Assembly: GCA_009602725.1 (NCBI GenBank)
Contig: WELB01000059.1
Coordinates: 416,716-455,704 of the forward strand
Direction of reading: 5' to 3'
DNA: 38,989 nt
Source: Spirogloea muscicola
Taxonomy: Eukaryota > Streptophyta > Zygnematophyceae > Spirogloeales > Spirogloeaceae
Made by a program: the position numbers and the translations under genes. The notes beneath the pieces were generated by a model that had not been told where the DNA came from, searched no databases, and was given only the letters and a program-made list of their open reading frames with translations. Shown here piece by piece: positions 1 through 9,799 of this stretch. Position 1 is the stretch's first letter. Each line of letters begins with the position of its first letter.

Positions 1-320
<320 letters not shown>

Positions 321-835
321 AAGCAAGAAATGGTGTCTGTGTTTGTGAAGAGAGAGGGAGACAAATACAGTCGGACAGACAGACGGTGGGGAGGGGGCCG
401 CCGCAGCTCACTGCGTTTGTAGATGGCGAGCTGGAGGTCGGCAACGGTGGCCTGCGCAGGGCCAGCAGCCCAGCGACGCACCGTGCAGTCAGCCTTCGCC
501 CCAAACGGCGCCGGCAGCGCAGGCGGGCTCGCGGCGACGCGCGCTCACATCACCGGCGAGCTCGACGCCGCCGCGCACGAGGTCGCGCCCGCCGCGGGCC
601 TCCACCGCCACGCGCATTGCCGCCGCCGCCGCCGCCGCCACCGCCGCCTGGCGCGCAGCTTGGCTGGCCTTGATGGGCACCCACTGGATGCACCTGGCTG
701 GCTTTGACAGCCCGCTCGTTCGGTATTCCTATCAGCAGCCGCTTTCCTAATGGCCACTTTACTGTTGGGTCCCATCAAAGCCCCCCTCGTCTGCGGCGGG
801 CAGCGCGGCCGCCGCCATGTAGCCGCGGCCCCGCC
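321..835. other. GC-rich region upstream of the esterase gene
   Basis: No gene is recognised here. The stretch is rich in GCC/CGC trinucleotides, which create open frames on several strands with Arg/Ala/Pro-rich products. About 685-760 weakly resembles 17420-17490 (shared words such as CTGGCTGGCTTT and AGCAGCCGCTTT), hinting at an old dispersed repeat. The promoter and 5' UTR of the gene starting at 836 must lie here, but no clear TATA box is visible. Confidence 0.5.
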
Positions 836-2950
836 ATGGCGGCCGCCCAACACCGCCGCAGCCGCGCCGCCTGCGCCAGGTCCGCCCTCCTAACCCCAAA
901 CCCAAACCCTAAGCCCCGAACCCCGGCTATTCATCGCCCCGGTCTTGCTCACGCTGCCCTCCTTGCTCTCCGTGGCTGTCTCGCAAGCTCTCCTGCTCTC
1001 CCGCTCGCAGCCTCGCTCTCTGCTTGGAGCCTTCTCCTTCTCCATGTCGCATGCACTGCGCGCTCGATCCCCCGGACCCTTTGGCTCTCGTCCTCCGCCT
1101 TCTGTGCTTGCCCTTTGGACTTGGCCACTCAGGCCCTCCGTCGCTCACTGCAAACTCCAATCCCCCCATTGGCCTTACTCCCTCTCAACCACGCTCCCGC
1201 TCCCCGTTTCCTGAATTCCCCTCTCCTGGCTACCCTCCTTCTCCTCTGCTGGCAGCCTGCTGGCCGTGCTCGGCGTCTCGGCCTTCCTCCACGCGCACGT
1301 GCTGCTCTCCGCCGGCGCCTCTGCGCCCGGCGGCTCCCTGCACTCGCTGCTGGCCTACCTCCGCCGCACTGCCGCCGCTGCCGCCAGCCCAACTACGGGT
1401 ACGTCGCTCCGCCTGTCGCCCGAGCTGCTCCTGGCACTCACCCAGGAGCCGTCTCCTGCAGCGTCTGATGGGGCCGCTGGGCGCAGCCGCCGTTGCAGGC
1501 CACCGGCGCTGGGGGCTCGACCCTTGTGTCCAGCGCACACCTGAGGTGCGGTGGGAAGCTCCATTGGCCCCGCCCATCGCCACCGCCGACGCCGCCGGGA
1601 ATGCCAGCGACGCTGCCATTATCGATGAGCCGCCGGAGCCAGCATGGGCGTGGGAGCTGCGCGCTGCGCGGCGGTGTAGCCTCCGGCAGCTTGGGCTCCA
1701 GGACGCAATGGCGGCGCTGGGACGGGAGGCGTGGTTTGTTGTGGCTGGCGATTCTCAGGCACGGCTGCTCCTCACTGCGCTGCTGCGGCTCCTGCTCCTG
1801 CCAAGCGAGCCGCTGCCAACGCACCCCCGCCACAGCAGCTTCGAGGTCGTGATGGCGGCGCCCGATGATGGTGTCCGTGCCTCGTTCCTGTGGAGTCCAT
1901 ACCCCACCAACCTGACCGCCACTGTAGGCGCTCTTGCCAGGTACCCCCTCGGCTGCTGCCCAAATTCTCCACGTGAAATCTGTCCCCCTGCCTCTTCCCC
2001 TAGATGACCAAAACTCTGAGCTCGAGTGCAGTTGCTGACTTAGACCTGGGCCTGGCCATCTCAGGCCCTCAATTAATTGCCAACTTGCCTGCGGGAGCTT
2101 ACTGTGGTGCGGCCGCCAATGCGCAAGGTGGTCTGACGCTCTCTGGTCCCCACTGGTTTCACTGCAGGAACGGCACTGTGCCGGATGTGCTGGTCCTTGG
2201 GGCGGGCCTATGGCACATGCTCTGGAAAGCCGACGCTGACGATTACAGGTTTGCCATCGTGACGTGCGATGCTGCTCTGGGGCTGCATTGATGAACATAA
2301 CCGCCTAGATTATGTATGTGCCAACATTGATTACCTGACTCGATGGAGCTGACATATATAATGTGATAGTATATTATGCTCAGTGTGATGCTGTTGTCTA
2401 ACCTATGTAGGGTCTCTTATTCACTGGCGAATGTGATTGACTCGCTCAATGAGGCTGAACCGGAAAGAAGCTGTATGCTGCTTTTGACACCGTCAAGCTA
2501 CTGTCTGGCCTATGTGAGCGGCACAGGGACGCACTTACAGAGCTGCGCGAGGCAGTGGCTAGCTTGGTCGAAAATGTGACAGGTGCCAGCGGCAGCAGTG
2601 CTGGTGGGGGCATGCACGATGGGGGCAGCAATGGTGAGGCCATGCCTCATCAACGGCCGGCCATCTTCTGGCTGGGCCTGCCAGAGCTCATCACTGGCTG
2701 GTTGAATACAGAGCGCAAGCGTGCAGCGCTGACGGCAGAGGCGCTTGCTGCTTATGAGGAGGCGCTGCTTGCAAGCCGGTTGCTGCTTCCTGATGGGCCG
2801 TGTGCTCTTGTCGACCTGTGAGCACTTTCACACGGCTGTGGCGGTGGTTGCACTGAGGATGGCATGCACTATAATGCTGCCACATACGGCGCTGCCGTGC
2901 AGGGCATTCTCAATGCTGTTACCCATGATGGCGGCAGCAATAGCACTTAG
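836..2950 (+). CDS. SGNH/PC-esterase-like membrane protein, five exons, one in-frame TGA
   Basis: The exon model is 836-879, 1256-1398, 1499-1940, 2168-2248 and 2527-2950. Every junction is GT-AG, all phases match, and the total is 378 codons. The start ATG lies in a CCGCCATGG context. The product has a short basic N-terminus (HRRSR) followed by a hydrophobic anchor at about residues 16-38, suggesting a type II Golgi/secretory protein. The motif GDSQAR (nucleophile Ser148), then VLVLGAGLWHM, YRDAL, an FWLGLPE..LNT segment, and DGMHY (Asp348, His351) follow the order expected for the GDS/PC-esterase superfamily (CASD1-, TBL- and NXPE-like polysaccharide or glycan acyl-modifying enzymes). The substrate cannot be told. 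A TGA at 2819-2821 (codon 335) lies in frame between LVDL and the DGMHY block. As read, the protein would lose the catalytic Asp-His pair. The cause could be a sequence error, a disabled allele or recoding. Confidence 0.8.
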
Positions 2951-3489
2951 GCTAGACTCCTGTGCCAGGCAGTGGAGTGCAGCATCGTCAACCCTGTATG
3001 ATTTAATCTGATGTCTCGTCAATTGGCAGAGTCCTTCACTAGATTCAAGTGAAAGGCAGCCCCCTCGATGACGAGGCCTGTGCCAGTAGGGCCATGAGTG
3101 TCTCTCTTCCTCCAAGCTATTTATACGAATCAGTGATGTCGTCCAGGTTGGCGAGTATAGGTACAGACAAAAGTCATGCACTAGCTTGCTCTTGCTACCT
3201 ACAATTGATGGTCCATACACCATCTGCTTAAAACCACCTTGCTGGAGGTGAGACCCCCGCTCCGTCCTCGACCGAAGCATCAATTTCCACATTGCGGTGA
3301 ACTACTCCATGGCGAATGTACAAGATCCAAACCTGGCGGTTGCAACTTCCCACCAAGCATTTCCACAGTAAATGAGCAACCGACTGGAAGAGGCCTGCGT
3401 GCCAAGTATGTGGTGGCTCGTCTCCAGCGCGCCTTGTTCACCTAATCGGCCACAGGCTCCGAAGTGCTCATCAAGGTCACGCATTCCAA
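2951..3489. other. Convergent intergenic interval between two gene 3' ends
   Basis: The esterase gene (+) stops at 2950 and the DnaJ-type gene (-) stops at 3490, so this stretch holds both 3' UTRs. The base composition is less GC-rich than the coding DNA. Open frames on both strands are short and match nothing I recognise. Confidence 0.6.
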
Positions 3490-4302
3490 TCAGCGTGTCG
3501 GTGAGAGGCCACCGTTTCTCGGAGTGGGGGAGGGCCGGCCCATCCAGCGCGCTCGGAAGCCCGTGCCCTTGCAGCCATCGCACTGCACTACGCCCTGCAC
3601 CCAATAGACAGTGGGCAGCAGCACGTGGAAGGACATACATGAGCAAACAGTACTGCAAGAATCCAAGCAGAATTGCGAATGAATTGTGACAGACAAACTC
3701 TTGCAAATATATGACGAAGCTTTGCAGGCTGCGTGAGGGCTACTGGTTGGCGGCTTGGGCGGCGCCCCAGCGGCAGCTTGACATGCTGAGGTGGGCGGCG
3801 TAGAGAGCGTCGGCGCTCACCTCGCCGTGGCAGATGACGCAGCGGGAGGAGCGGGCCTCGACGTCGCACAGCATCTTGGAGCCGAGGATGAAGAACCCGG
3901 TGCCGGCGCACCAGCGGCACTCCTCCGCCCCCTGGGCGCCGCACCGCTCGCACGGCACCGGCATCGGTTGCTGCGGAAGCCAGGCACAACGGGCGCAGCG
4001 GCCGTGAGCTTGGTGATGCCCAGTCAGATGGCAAGCTCCTGACGAGAAAGCCCAGCTTTTGCTTTGCTTGGCGAGACGAGACGAGGCTGCGCTCGCGAGA
4101 TGGCGTCGGCGCCAGAGCCGGCGGCAACCACGGCGGCCACTGCGGCACCTTGGCGATGACCCAAGCCTGCTCCAGCCGCTGAGCAAACTTGCCGGCGTCG
4201 GGGCCCTCGCCGAGAGCCTCGTCCGGCGGCGGCCACGCCGGCGGGCCCGCATGCGGCGGCCGCCAGCGCNGCCGCCGCGGAGGCCGCGCAGGGCGGCGCC
4301 AT
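3490..4302 (-). CDS. Plastid-type DnaJ cysteine-rich zinc-finger protein, three exons
   Basis: Exons on the minus strand are 4302-4149 (first, uncertain), 3970-3821 and 3594-3490. The introns are 4148-3971 (178 bp) and 3820-3595 (226 bp), both GT-AG and phase 0. The product carries four CxxC units: CERCGAQG, CRWCAGTG, CVICHGEG (formed across the last junction) and CDGCKGTG. This is the DnaJ cysteine-rich fold without a J domain. The segment EQAWVIAK-QPMPVPC and the ending GTGFRARWMGRP are typical of the plant/algal BSD2/LQY1/PSA2 class, which act as chaperone or thiol-disulfide factors in photosystem or Rubisco assembly. The ATG at 4302 opens an Ala/Pro/Arg-rich leader, plausible as a plastid transit peptide. 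The leader is out of frame by one base, and the ambiguous N at 4270 lies inside it. Dropping that N gives 51 + 50 + 34 codons. Upstream ATGs near 4544 are alternatives. Confidence 0.8.
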
Positions 4303-4689
4303 GGCGGCGGCGGCGAGGTGCCGCTGAGCGCCGCGGGTGGAAGATCGCCAGCGGGCCACCCCACCGTCTGGGCGACGCTTTTCCGCTTGTACTTGCCCAC
4401 GTTGGCTTTCGATTGTCGTAATTAACGTGATGTTCCTTCAGGCCCTCGGCACTCGTCAACACCGTCAAGCCCGCCTTCGTCCGGTCGCGCCCCCCTGGCC
4501 GCCGCCTCGGTCGCTGCCGCTGCCGCCGCCGCTGACGCCGCCATGGCATGGGCGTCATTCGCAGCATCGGATCGGAGGACTGGTAGGCGGCACCGAGGAG
4601 TGCGAGGGGCAGGACTGGCGGCCGTGACGGCGCAGGGTGGAGGTGACGCTGCTGCCGTCATATTGGAGGACATGCCTGGGCCGGAGGCA
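4303..4689. other. Upstream region of the DnaJ-type gene
   Basis: This holds the likely promoter and 5' UTR of the minus-strand zinc-finger gene, and possibly an extra first exon: an Ala-rich minus-strand frame opens with ATG at 4544-4542. On the plus strand a pyrimidine-rich acceptor-like site ends at about 4440. Neither is followed by a recognisable product, so I leave the interval unassigned. Confidence 0.4.
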
Positions 4690-5487
4690 GCTGTCAGAGC
4701 TCGCCAGGAGTGAGAGGAGCGGGCGGGCCGCTGTGGTCTTGGCGTACATCATGAGCAGCCGTCACCAGCACCACCTGACCCCAAATCTTGCCATCTTGCC
4801 AACGCCGCTGCAGAAGTGTGAAGGACGCTGGTGGTGTACTGAGCCAGCCGGCCCACAGAGGCCGGTAGTTGCACAGCGACAACTTCTCAATGGGTGGAGG
4901 AGGGATTGAGTCAGCCAATCACCTGATCTTATTCAAGCGGGTGCTCGACGCTTGAATGAGCTTGAAGCCTTGGGTTTGACCACCAACCCAGAGATCCAGG
5001 TGTCCATCCTTCTCCACAGCCTTATGCACGTTACATGGTCGTCGTCTTCCTCGACTGTGGACGAGGAGAGGAAGACGCTGGCGTACGTTTGTGGCAAGCT
5101 TCCTAAGGAGGAGGGTAAAGTGCGGGACGGGACGAGGAGCAGGAGAGCCAGCCAAGGATGCCGGTGCTACATGCGCAGGCTGATAGAGGCCAAGAACAGG
5201 AGATAGCCAAACCCAAAGCTTCAAGCTTGAAGCTCGTCGACCACCCGCTCGAATGTGTTCAGAAGATGGGCTAACCTACTCCCCTCCTCCATCCTCCGAT
5301 GAGGAGTTGTCGCTGCGCAATCACCGCCCTCTGCAGGCCAGCCGGCTCGCAGTATGCCACCAGCTTCCTCCACGCTTCTGCCGCGCTTGCAGATGGCAAG
5401 ATCTGTGTGAGGTGGTGCTGGTCCAGGCAGTTCATGATGTACGCCAAGACAACAGCGTCCGGCTCCTCCCACTCCTATGTGAGCCTG
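4690..5487. repeat. Diverged inverted repeat, about 290-bp arms around a 217-bp loop
   Basis: The left arm (about 4690-4985) read on the minus strand matches the right arm (about 5203-5487) read on the plus strand, with mismatches and small indels throughout. Shared words include CATGATGTACGCCAAGAC, GAGGTGGTGCTGGT-like and GCGGGTG.TCGACG. In both arms one frame gives MMYAKTTA and another gives a peptide with HDVRQD. The repeated sequence may therefore derive from a once-coding exon, but I do not recognise the protein. A transcript crossing both arms could fold back on itself. Confidence 0.75.
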
Positions 5488-6365
5488 TGCGTCCGATGCA
5501 CAGCCAAAACCTTGGCCCTGTTTGTGCCACCTCCTGGCCACCAGCCGCTGACTGCCTAAGCGGGACGCTTCACCGGACTCCTCAGCGAGCAGGGCAGTGA
5601 AACGCAGCAGGCATGTGCGGCAGCAGACGGCGGAAGGGCTGCCCTGCTCAAAGCTTCACAGAGCTGACCCCTCAGTCAGGATCCAGACTGGAAGTGCTTC
5701 TCCGTGCCATCCTTCCTCAGACCTGGAGATTTGTGGTGAGGTCGGCCCGAGGCCCACCCCTTGAGACTGTGACGGCATTTGATTCACAGTCAGCCTAGTT
5801 CACCAGCACAAGTTGATGCTCGTGAATATGGACATCAAATGCCTCCCTTGCAACTGTTCACGTCCTTGACAACAAGGACAACATCCACCGCGGCAGCCTG
5901 ATTGGTGCATTATCAGCAGGTGCGATGTTGATCTCTTCTTGACTTGAATTGGCCTCCCTTTCATTTCATGCGCCCCGCGCGCCTTCTCTCTTCTTGACGG
6001 GAGTAGGTCCAGGAGGGGTCCTTCGCAGGAAGCCTTTGGCTTGCGTGGTGGTGCTCTGGCTCTTCAGCTTAGCTTGCCGGATATATATGTGCTCACTCGT
6101 AGATACTAGAGGCCCCCTTAGCCAGCATGTCACCCCGTTACCAGAACTTTGTTTCGGACGCGTCTCCTGAGCACTTAGTTGGCTTCGAGAGAGCAGTAAA
6201 GTCAAAATCACTTCCAGACTTGTGAGCCGTAGGTTTATGGCTTGCAGCACATCCTGCAGTCTCCAGAAGTCATCTTCTCTATCTATATAGCCTATGGCTT
6301 GGTTGGAGCTCAGATACTCACTGACCTACTTGCTGTTGCGGCTGGTGGATGAAGGTGCATGTTAT
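5488..6365. other. No recognisable gene; possible unassigned exon near 5800-5935
   Basis: Only short open frames occur. The stretch at about 5830-5930 reads smoothly as a peptide containing HVLDNKDNIHRGSLIG, followed by CAGGTGCG, which resembles a splice donor. No start, partner exon or family could be identified. The motif TATGGCTTGCAG at 6237 recurs at 6476, the first sign of the degenerate tandem repeats that follow. Confidence 0.3.
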
Positions 6366-6489
6366 GCTGCAAGCGGTAAGATTGTGGGCCCATAACCTGT
6401 TGAGTTGAGCTTATCATCACTGCCTCCTTGGAGCTGATTGACTGCTCAACTCAACAGCTCATGGGCCCACAGTCGTATGGCTTGCAGAA
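6366..6489. repeat. Hairpin-forming inverted repeat, TGTGGGCCCAT core
   Basis: The arms are 6366-6410 and 6444-6489, with a 33-nt loop. From the loop outward, the pairing is 13 bp perfect (TGTTGAGTTGAGC with its complement), a short bulge, 11 bp perfect (TGTGGGCCCAT), a mismatched stretch of about 8, then 8 bp perfect (CTGCAAGC). This is the size and shape of a small-RNA precursor or a miniature inverted-repeat element. No transcription evidence is visible. Confidence 0.75.
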
Positions 6490-6605
6490 CAGCATACACC
6501 TTTATTTTTCACCGGCCGCAGCGGCCATCACTTCAGGCAACCTGTCAAGCTCCATGCAAGCAGGGGCTGCCATTTTGAAGGGGATTCCCCTCCAGCAAAA
6601 TACGA

Positions 6606-6712
6606 AGGTGCATAAATACTGCACGCCTTTGGACTGTGGGCCCACGACTGCTTGATTGAGCTTATCTCAACTGCCCTCTTGGGTGCTCAGCTACTTGATT
6701 GCTCATGTCAAG
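6606..6712. repeat. Partial direct copy of the 6353-6465 segment
   Basis: The words GAAGGTGCAT, CTGTGGGCCCA, TTGAGCTTATC and ACTGCC follow each other in the same order as in 6353-6420, offset by about 250 bases. TATGGCTTGCAG at 6237 and 6476 shows a similar offset. The region thus looks like a decayed tandem array with a period of about 240-250 bp. Confidence 0.6.
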
Positions 6713-7895
6713 AAGCTGCCCCACCTGCTGTGACAAGGAGACATGAACACGTTTTCAGAGATATTCCACCTCTTACCATCTCCTATGCTGATTGGCATGT
6801 GGGGCACGCTGTACGTTTCGGGTCACATTGCCCAAGTTGAAGAACATAAACAATGACATCTTGAAATTCTCTACGGTGTCTAACGTGTCATTTGTTCTCA
6901 GTCTTGATTGCCAGCCAGGGACGTGACTTCGGTGCTACTGCAGGTAGGAACGTTGACTATTCACGGGCAATGGAGTAGTTGCTGATGCTGAGCGAGGATT
7001 TGTGACATGTATTGTTTACAGTGCTCTCGTGTTGTACAGCAGCCAGCATCGGACTCAGCTTGATGACAACCTCCTTCGAGTGTTGATGATCTGTCTCTCA
7101 CAAGCTTGGCTACTCCCAGCAATGTTGCAGATAGACTGACTGCAACACCATCGAAGTAAAAGGGAAGTGCAAGTACGTCACAACGAGAGAGACGCAGAAA
7201 CCACAGCATCGAATGCTGAACCTGCTGAAGAGCAACGGCACATGCTATATCTGCTGTGGAGCAAGAACCTGCAGCTGCTGCTATTACTAGAGCATCTGCT
7301 GCAGTCTCAACAGCTTATCACTTGCACCTCAATATACCTTTGCGGCTTTGCAGTGGAACGTCTTGTGGTTTGCTTAGGAGCTTCTTTCAGTGATGCTAGT
7401 CTTGTAACGGGAGGTTGCCGATGCTGAGGATGCCTCCCTTATGAACATCAACAATTGGCAGCTGAATGAAGAGTACTGGTTGCACGTCGGTTGTGGCTAT
7501 TAGGGAAAGGATATCGAGGAAATATAGATGGAGGCGATATATTTTAGCAAATCGGTATTCTCAAAGGGGGGTACATTCGCTGTCACCTCTGCTTCCACTG
7601 CTAAAGCCATCATGTTCTGTGTTATGCAATTTGTTGCTTTGGCCCTTTGATTGAGTATGTCTGATTCGTCTGTGGTCACTCGTGCTTACTAACGCCTTCT
7701 TTGGCCGTGCCTTGCTTTCTTAGCCCCTGGTTACTTGAGGCTTTTGCTTTGTGTGTTGAGTTTAGGCTTTCGCTTCACATGGTCCAGTGTGCTGTACTTT
7801 CTTCGCTTAGTGCAAGAAGGGTTTATGGACTCGGCTTGTCTCTTTCTGTTACTGAACCGCACCATGCACCTATCTCTCGAGGACGAGCTGCAGAG
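6713..7895. other. No recognisable gene
   Basis: The GC content is lower than to the left. One plus-strand frame at about 7190-7320 is rich in Leu, Gln and Glu (it contains EEQRHMLYLLW), which could be an exon fragment or a chance product of CTG-rich DNA. No splice-consistent model was found. Confidence 0.3.
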
Positions 7896-8030
7896 ATGGA
7901 TGTAAAGTATGTACTTCTCAACAACAAAGCCTACAGATTGTCATACATGGGTCAGCCTGTGGGCTATGACCGATTGGAAGAAGAACATGACCTGCTCGCA
8001 TGCAAGTTGCAGAGTCACTACGCGATTTGA
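7896..8030 (+). CDS. Unrecognised small ORF or internal exon
   Basis: An ATG at 7896 opens a 44-residue frame that starts MDVKYVLLNNKAYRLS and ends in a charged stretch with LEEEHDLLACKLQS. A frame change just before its stop would let the helical-looking sequence run on (LRDLMQAP and beyond) to about 8105. A frameshift in a longer coiled-coil exon is therefore as likely as a real small ORF. Family unknown. Confidence 0.3.
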   Translation: MDVKYVLLNNKAYRLSYMGQPVGYDRLEEEHDLLACKLQSHYAI

Positions 8031-8329
8031 TGCAGGCTCCCTGTGCACGGCATCTAATGATAGACACTTTGCAGGAGAGTTGGCTTCACAATATTGATCA
8101 CTGCTGACTAAATTTTATCTTTTTAGATGAGGAATCTCTCTTGTGATAATTCCACTGGTTCAAATCTGTGATCTTGCTCAGCGATGACCCAAGTTAATGT
8201 CAGCCAAGCCCTTCTTCCGAAAGTTATAGAAGAGTGGAGTCTTCAGATGAAACTTTAGTCAGGTTGAGAAAGATGACAGTATAAGATGCATTCTGCTAGA
8301 TTAATACAACAGTGTTTTGGTTATTGCAG

Positions 8330-8434
8330 CAACTGGAAGTGGACAATGAGCACTTCTGTCGTCTCCTCTCGGTGCCAGCATCTAGCTCCACAAGGAGGAA
8401 GGAAGAGCCGGTTACTGAGAATGCCATTCACTAG
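8330..8434 (+). CDS. Candidate terminal exon of an unrecognised gene
   Basis: A pyrimidine-rich stretch ending TTATTGCAG (AG at 8328-8329) precedes a 34-codon open frame beginning QLEVDNEHFCRLL and closing with TAG at 8432-8434. It could be the last exon of the gene whose earlier piece lies at 7896-8105. The intervening donor is not certain. No homology is recognised. Confidence 0.35.
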   Translation, partial: QLEVDNEHFCRLLSVPASSSTRRKEEPVTENAIH

Positions 8435-8618
8435 TACAGTTTATTCAGTATAGCAGAGGATGATGCTGAGTCTCACCGAAGCTGGTATATATGCCGGATG
8501 CCTGCTACATTAGCCAGGGACTCCTGAGAGGGAGTGGATGCATCTCTTCTTTGCCCATACACTTCCCTGAATAGTAGATACATAAGAGCTCATGCTTAGT
8601 GCCTGCGAGATATTCTCA

Positions 8619-9059
8619 CCTTCCGACATGTCGGGCAGCTGTACCAGCATGGCCGAAGCCGACCACGCAGGCAGCTCCACCTCTCGCGTGGTCCGCCCAT
8701 GCCACACTCCCGTCTTGGGTGCTCGGGTTGGGGTTGTGGCTAAGGCCGTCCGCGTCCAGGTGCGTCTCTCCAACGCGATGCCTGATGTCGAAGTAGTACT
8801 CCTGGAGGATGCGGGCCCATCTGGCATGTTTGCCCGTCGACTTCTGGTAGGTCATCGACATTTGAGGGGCTAGTGGTCGGTTACCAACACAAAGGTCCTG
8901 CCATACAGGTAGCGCCTGAAATGTACCACCGCCCACACAACGCAAAGGCACTCGCCCTCACAGGAACTGTAGTTTGCCTCCGCCGTGTTGTTGAGCGGCT
9001 CGCGCAGGCCAGCACGTACTCCTGGCCTTTCTCCTCCTGCGCCAACACCGCTCCCAACA
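8619..9059 (-). pseudogene. Ty3/gypsy RNase H fragment, minus-strand copy
   Basis: Read on the minus strand, the segment encodes the end of the RT-linked RNase H domain: GKHARWARILQEY, DIRHRVGETHLDADGLS and the following linker. These are typical of Ty3/gypsy polyproteins. The frame is broken, and a TAG replaces the residue between DH and PLK in the TDHxPLKW motif. It is one arm of the inverted pair with 9221-9656. No LTRs are attached. Confidence 0.85.
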
Positions 9060-9084
9060 CACCTTCACTCCAGTGCGTGTGCAG

Positions 9085-9740
9085 GTGACACGGTTAAGAG
9101 TATTCGTGCCGTGGCAGCAGGCGTTTGAGGAGCTGAAGGAGCGCCTCTCATCTGCGCCGGTGCTGAGGCGGCCTGACTACTCCAAACCGTTTCACCTGCA
9201 CACGAACTGGAGTGAACTGGGGTCGGGAGCAGTGTTGGCGCAGGAGAAGGAGGGCCAGGAGTACGCGGTGGCCTATGCGAGCCGCTCCACAACAAATTAC
9301 AGGTCCTACGAGGGCGAGTGCCTTTGTGTTGTTTTGGCGGTGGTTCGTTTCAGGCCCTACCTGCATTGCAGGACCTTTGTGTTGGTAAGTGACCACTAGC
9401 CCCTCAAATGGTCAATGACCAACCAGAAGTTGATAGGCAAACATGCCAGATGGGCCCGCATACTCCAGGAGACTCCTTCAACATCAGGCATCGCGCTGGG
9501 GAGACGCACCTGGACGCGGGCGGCCTCAGCCGCAACCCCAACCCAAGCACCCAAGACGGGAGTGTGGCACGGGCGGACCACGACCGCGAGGAGGTGGAGC
9601 TGCCTGCGTGGTCGGCTTCGGCCATGCTGATACAGCTGCCCGACATGTCGGAAGGCGAGGAAATCTGCGACGGGCAGGCGCTTTTATTACCAGCAGTCTA
9701 GGGCACCCGGGCCCTGAAGTTCATGAACACCCAGGATAGG
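9085..9740 (+). pseudogene. Ty3/gypsy RT-RNase H fragment, plus-strand copy
   Basis: The frame starts in the RT/RNase H connection (QAFEELKERLSSAPVL), passes through RNase H (GSGAVLAQEKEGQEYAVAYA, then FVLVSDH) and stops at a TAG at the same position as in the opposing copy. The TDAS/TDWS motif reads TNWS, so the first RNase H catalytic Asp is replaced by Asn. A remnant of the integrase zinc region (HPGPEVHEHPG) follows near 9700-9740, with frame changes. It is dead. Confidence 0.85.
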
Positions 9741-9799
9741 GCCCACGCAGGTTGTCTCGTTCTTTGGTTGGGGAGCATGCATGCAATGAAGGAGTAGTG

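Noticed and set aside
889-915. Telomere-like CCCTAA/CCCAAA run
   Set aside because: It is a short imperfect run inside the first intron of the esterase gene. CCCTAAC-like text there is better explained as pyrimidine/branch-site sequence than as an interstitial telomere.
1438-2298. 286-codon minus-strand frame opposite the esterase exons
   Set aside because: It crosses three introns of the well-supported plus-strand gene and has no recognisable domain, so it is a shadow of GC-rich coding DNA.
3302-3706. 134-codon minus-strand frame overlapping the last DnaJ-type exon
   Set aside because: It is out of frame with the conserved CDGCKGTGFRARW exon, which has a proper acceptor. The longer frame has no support.
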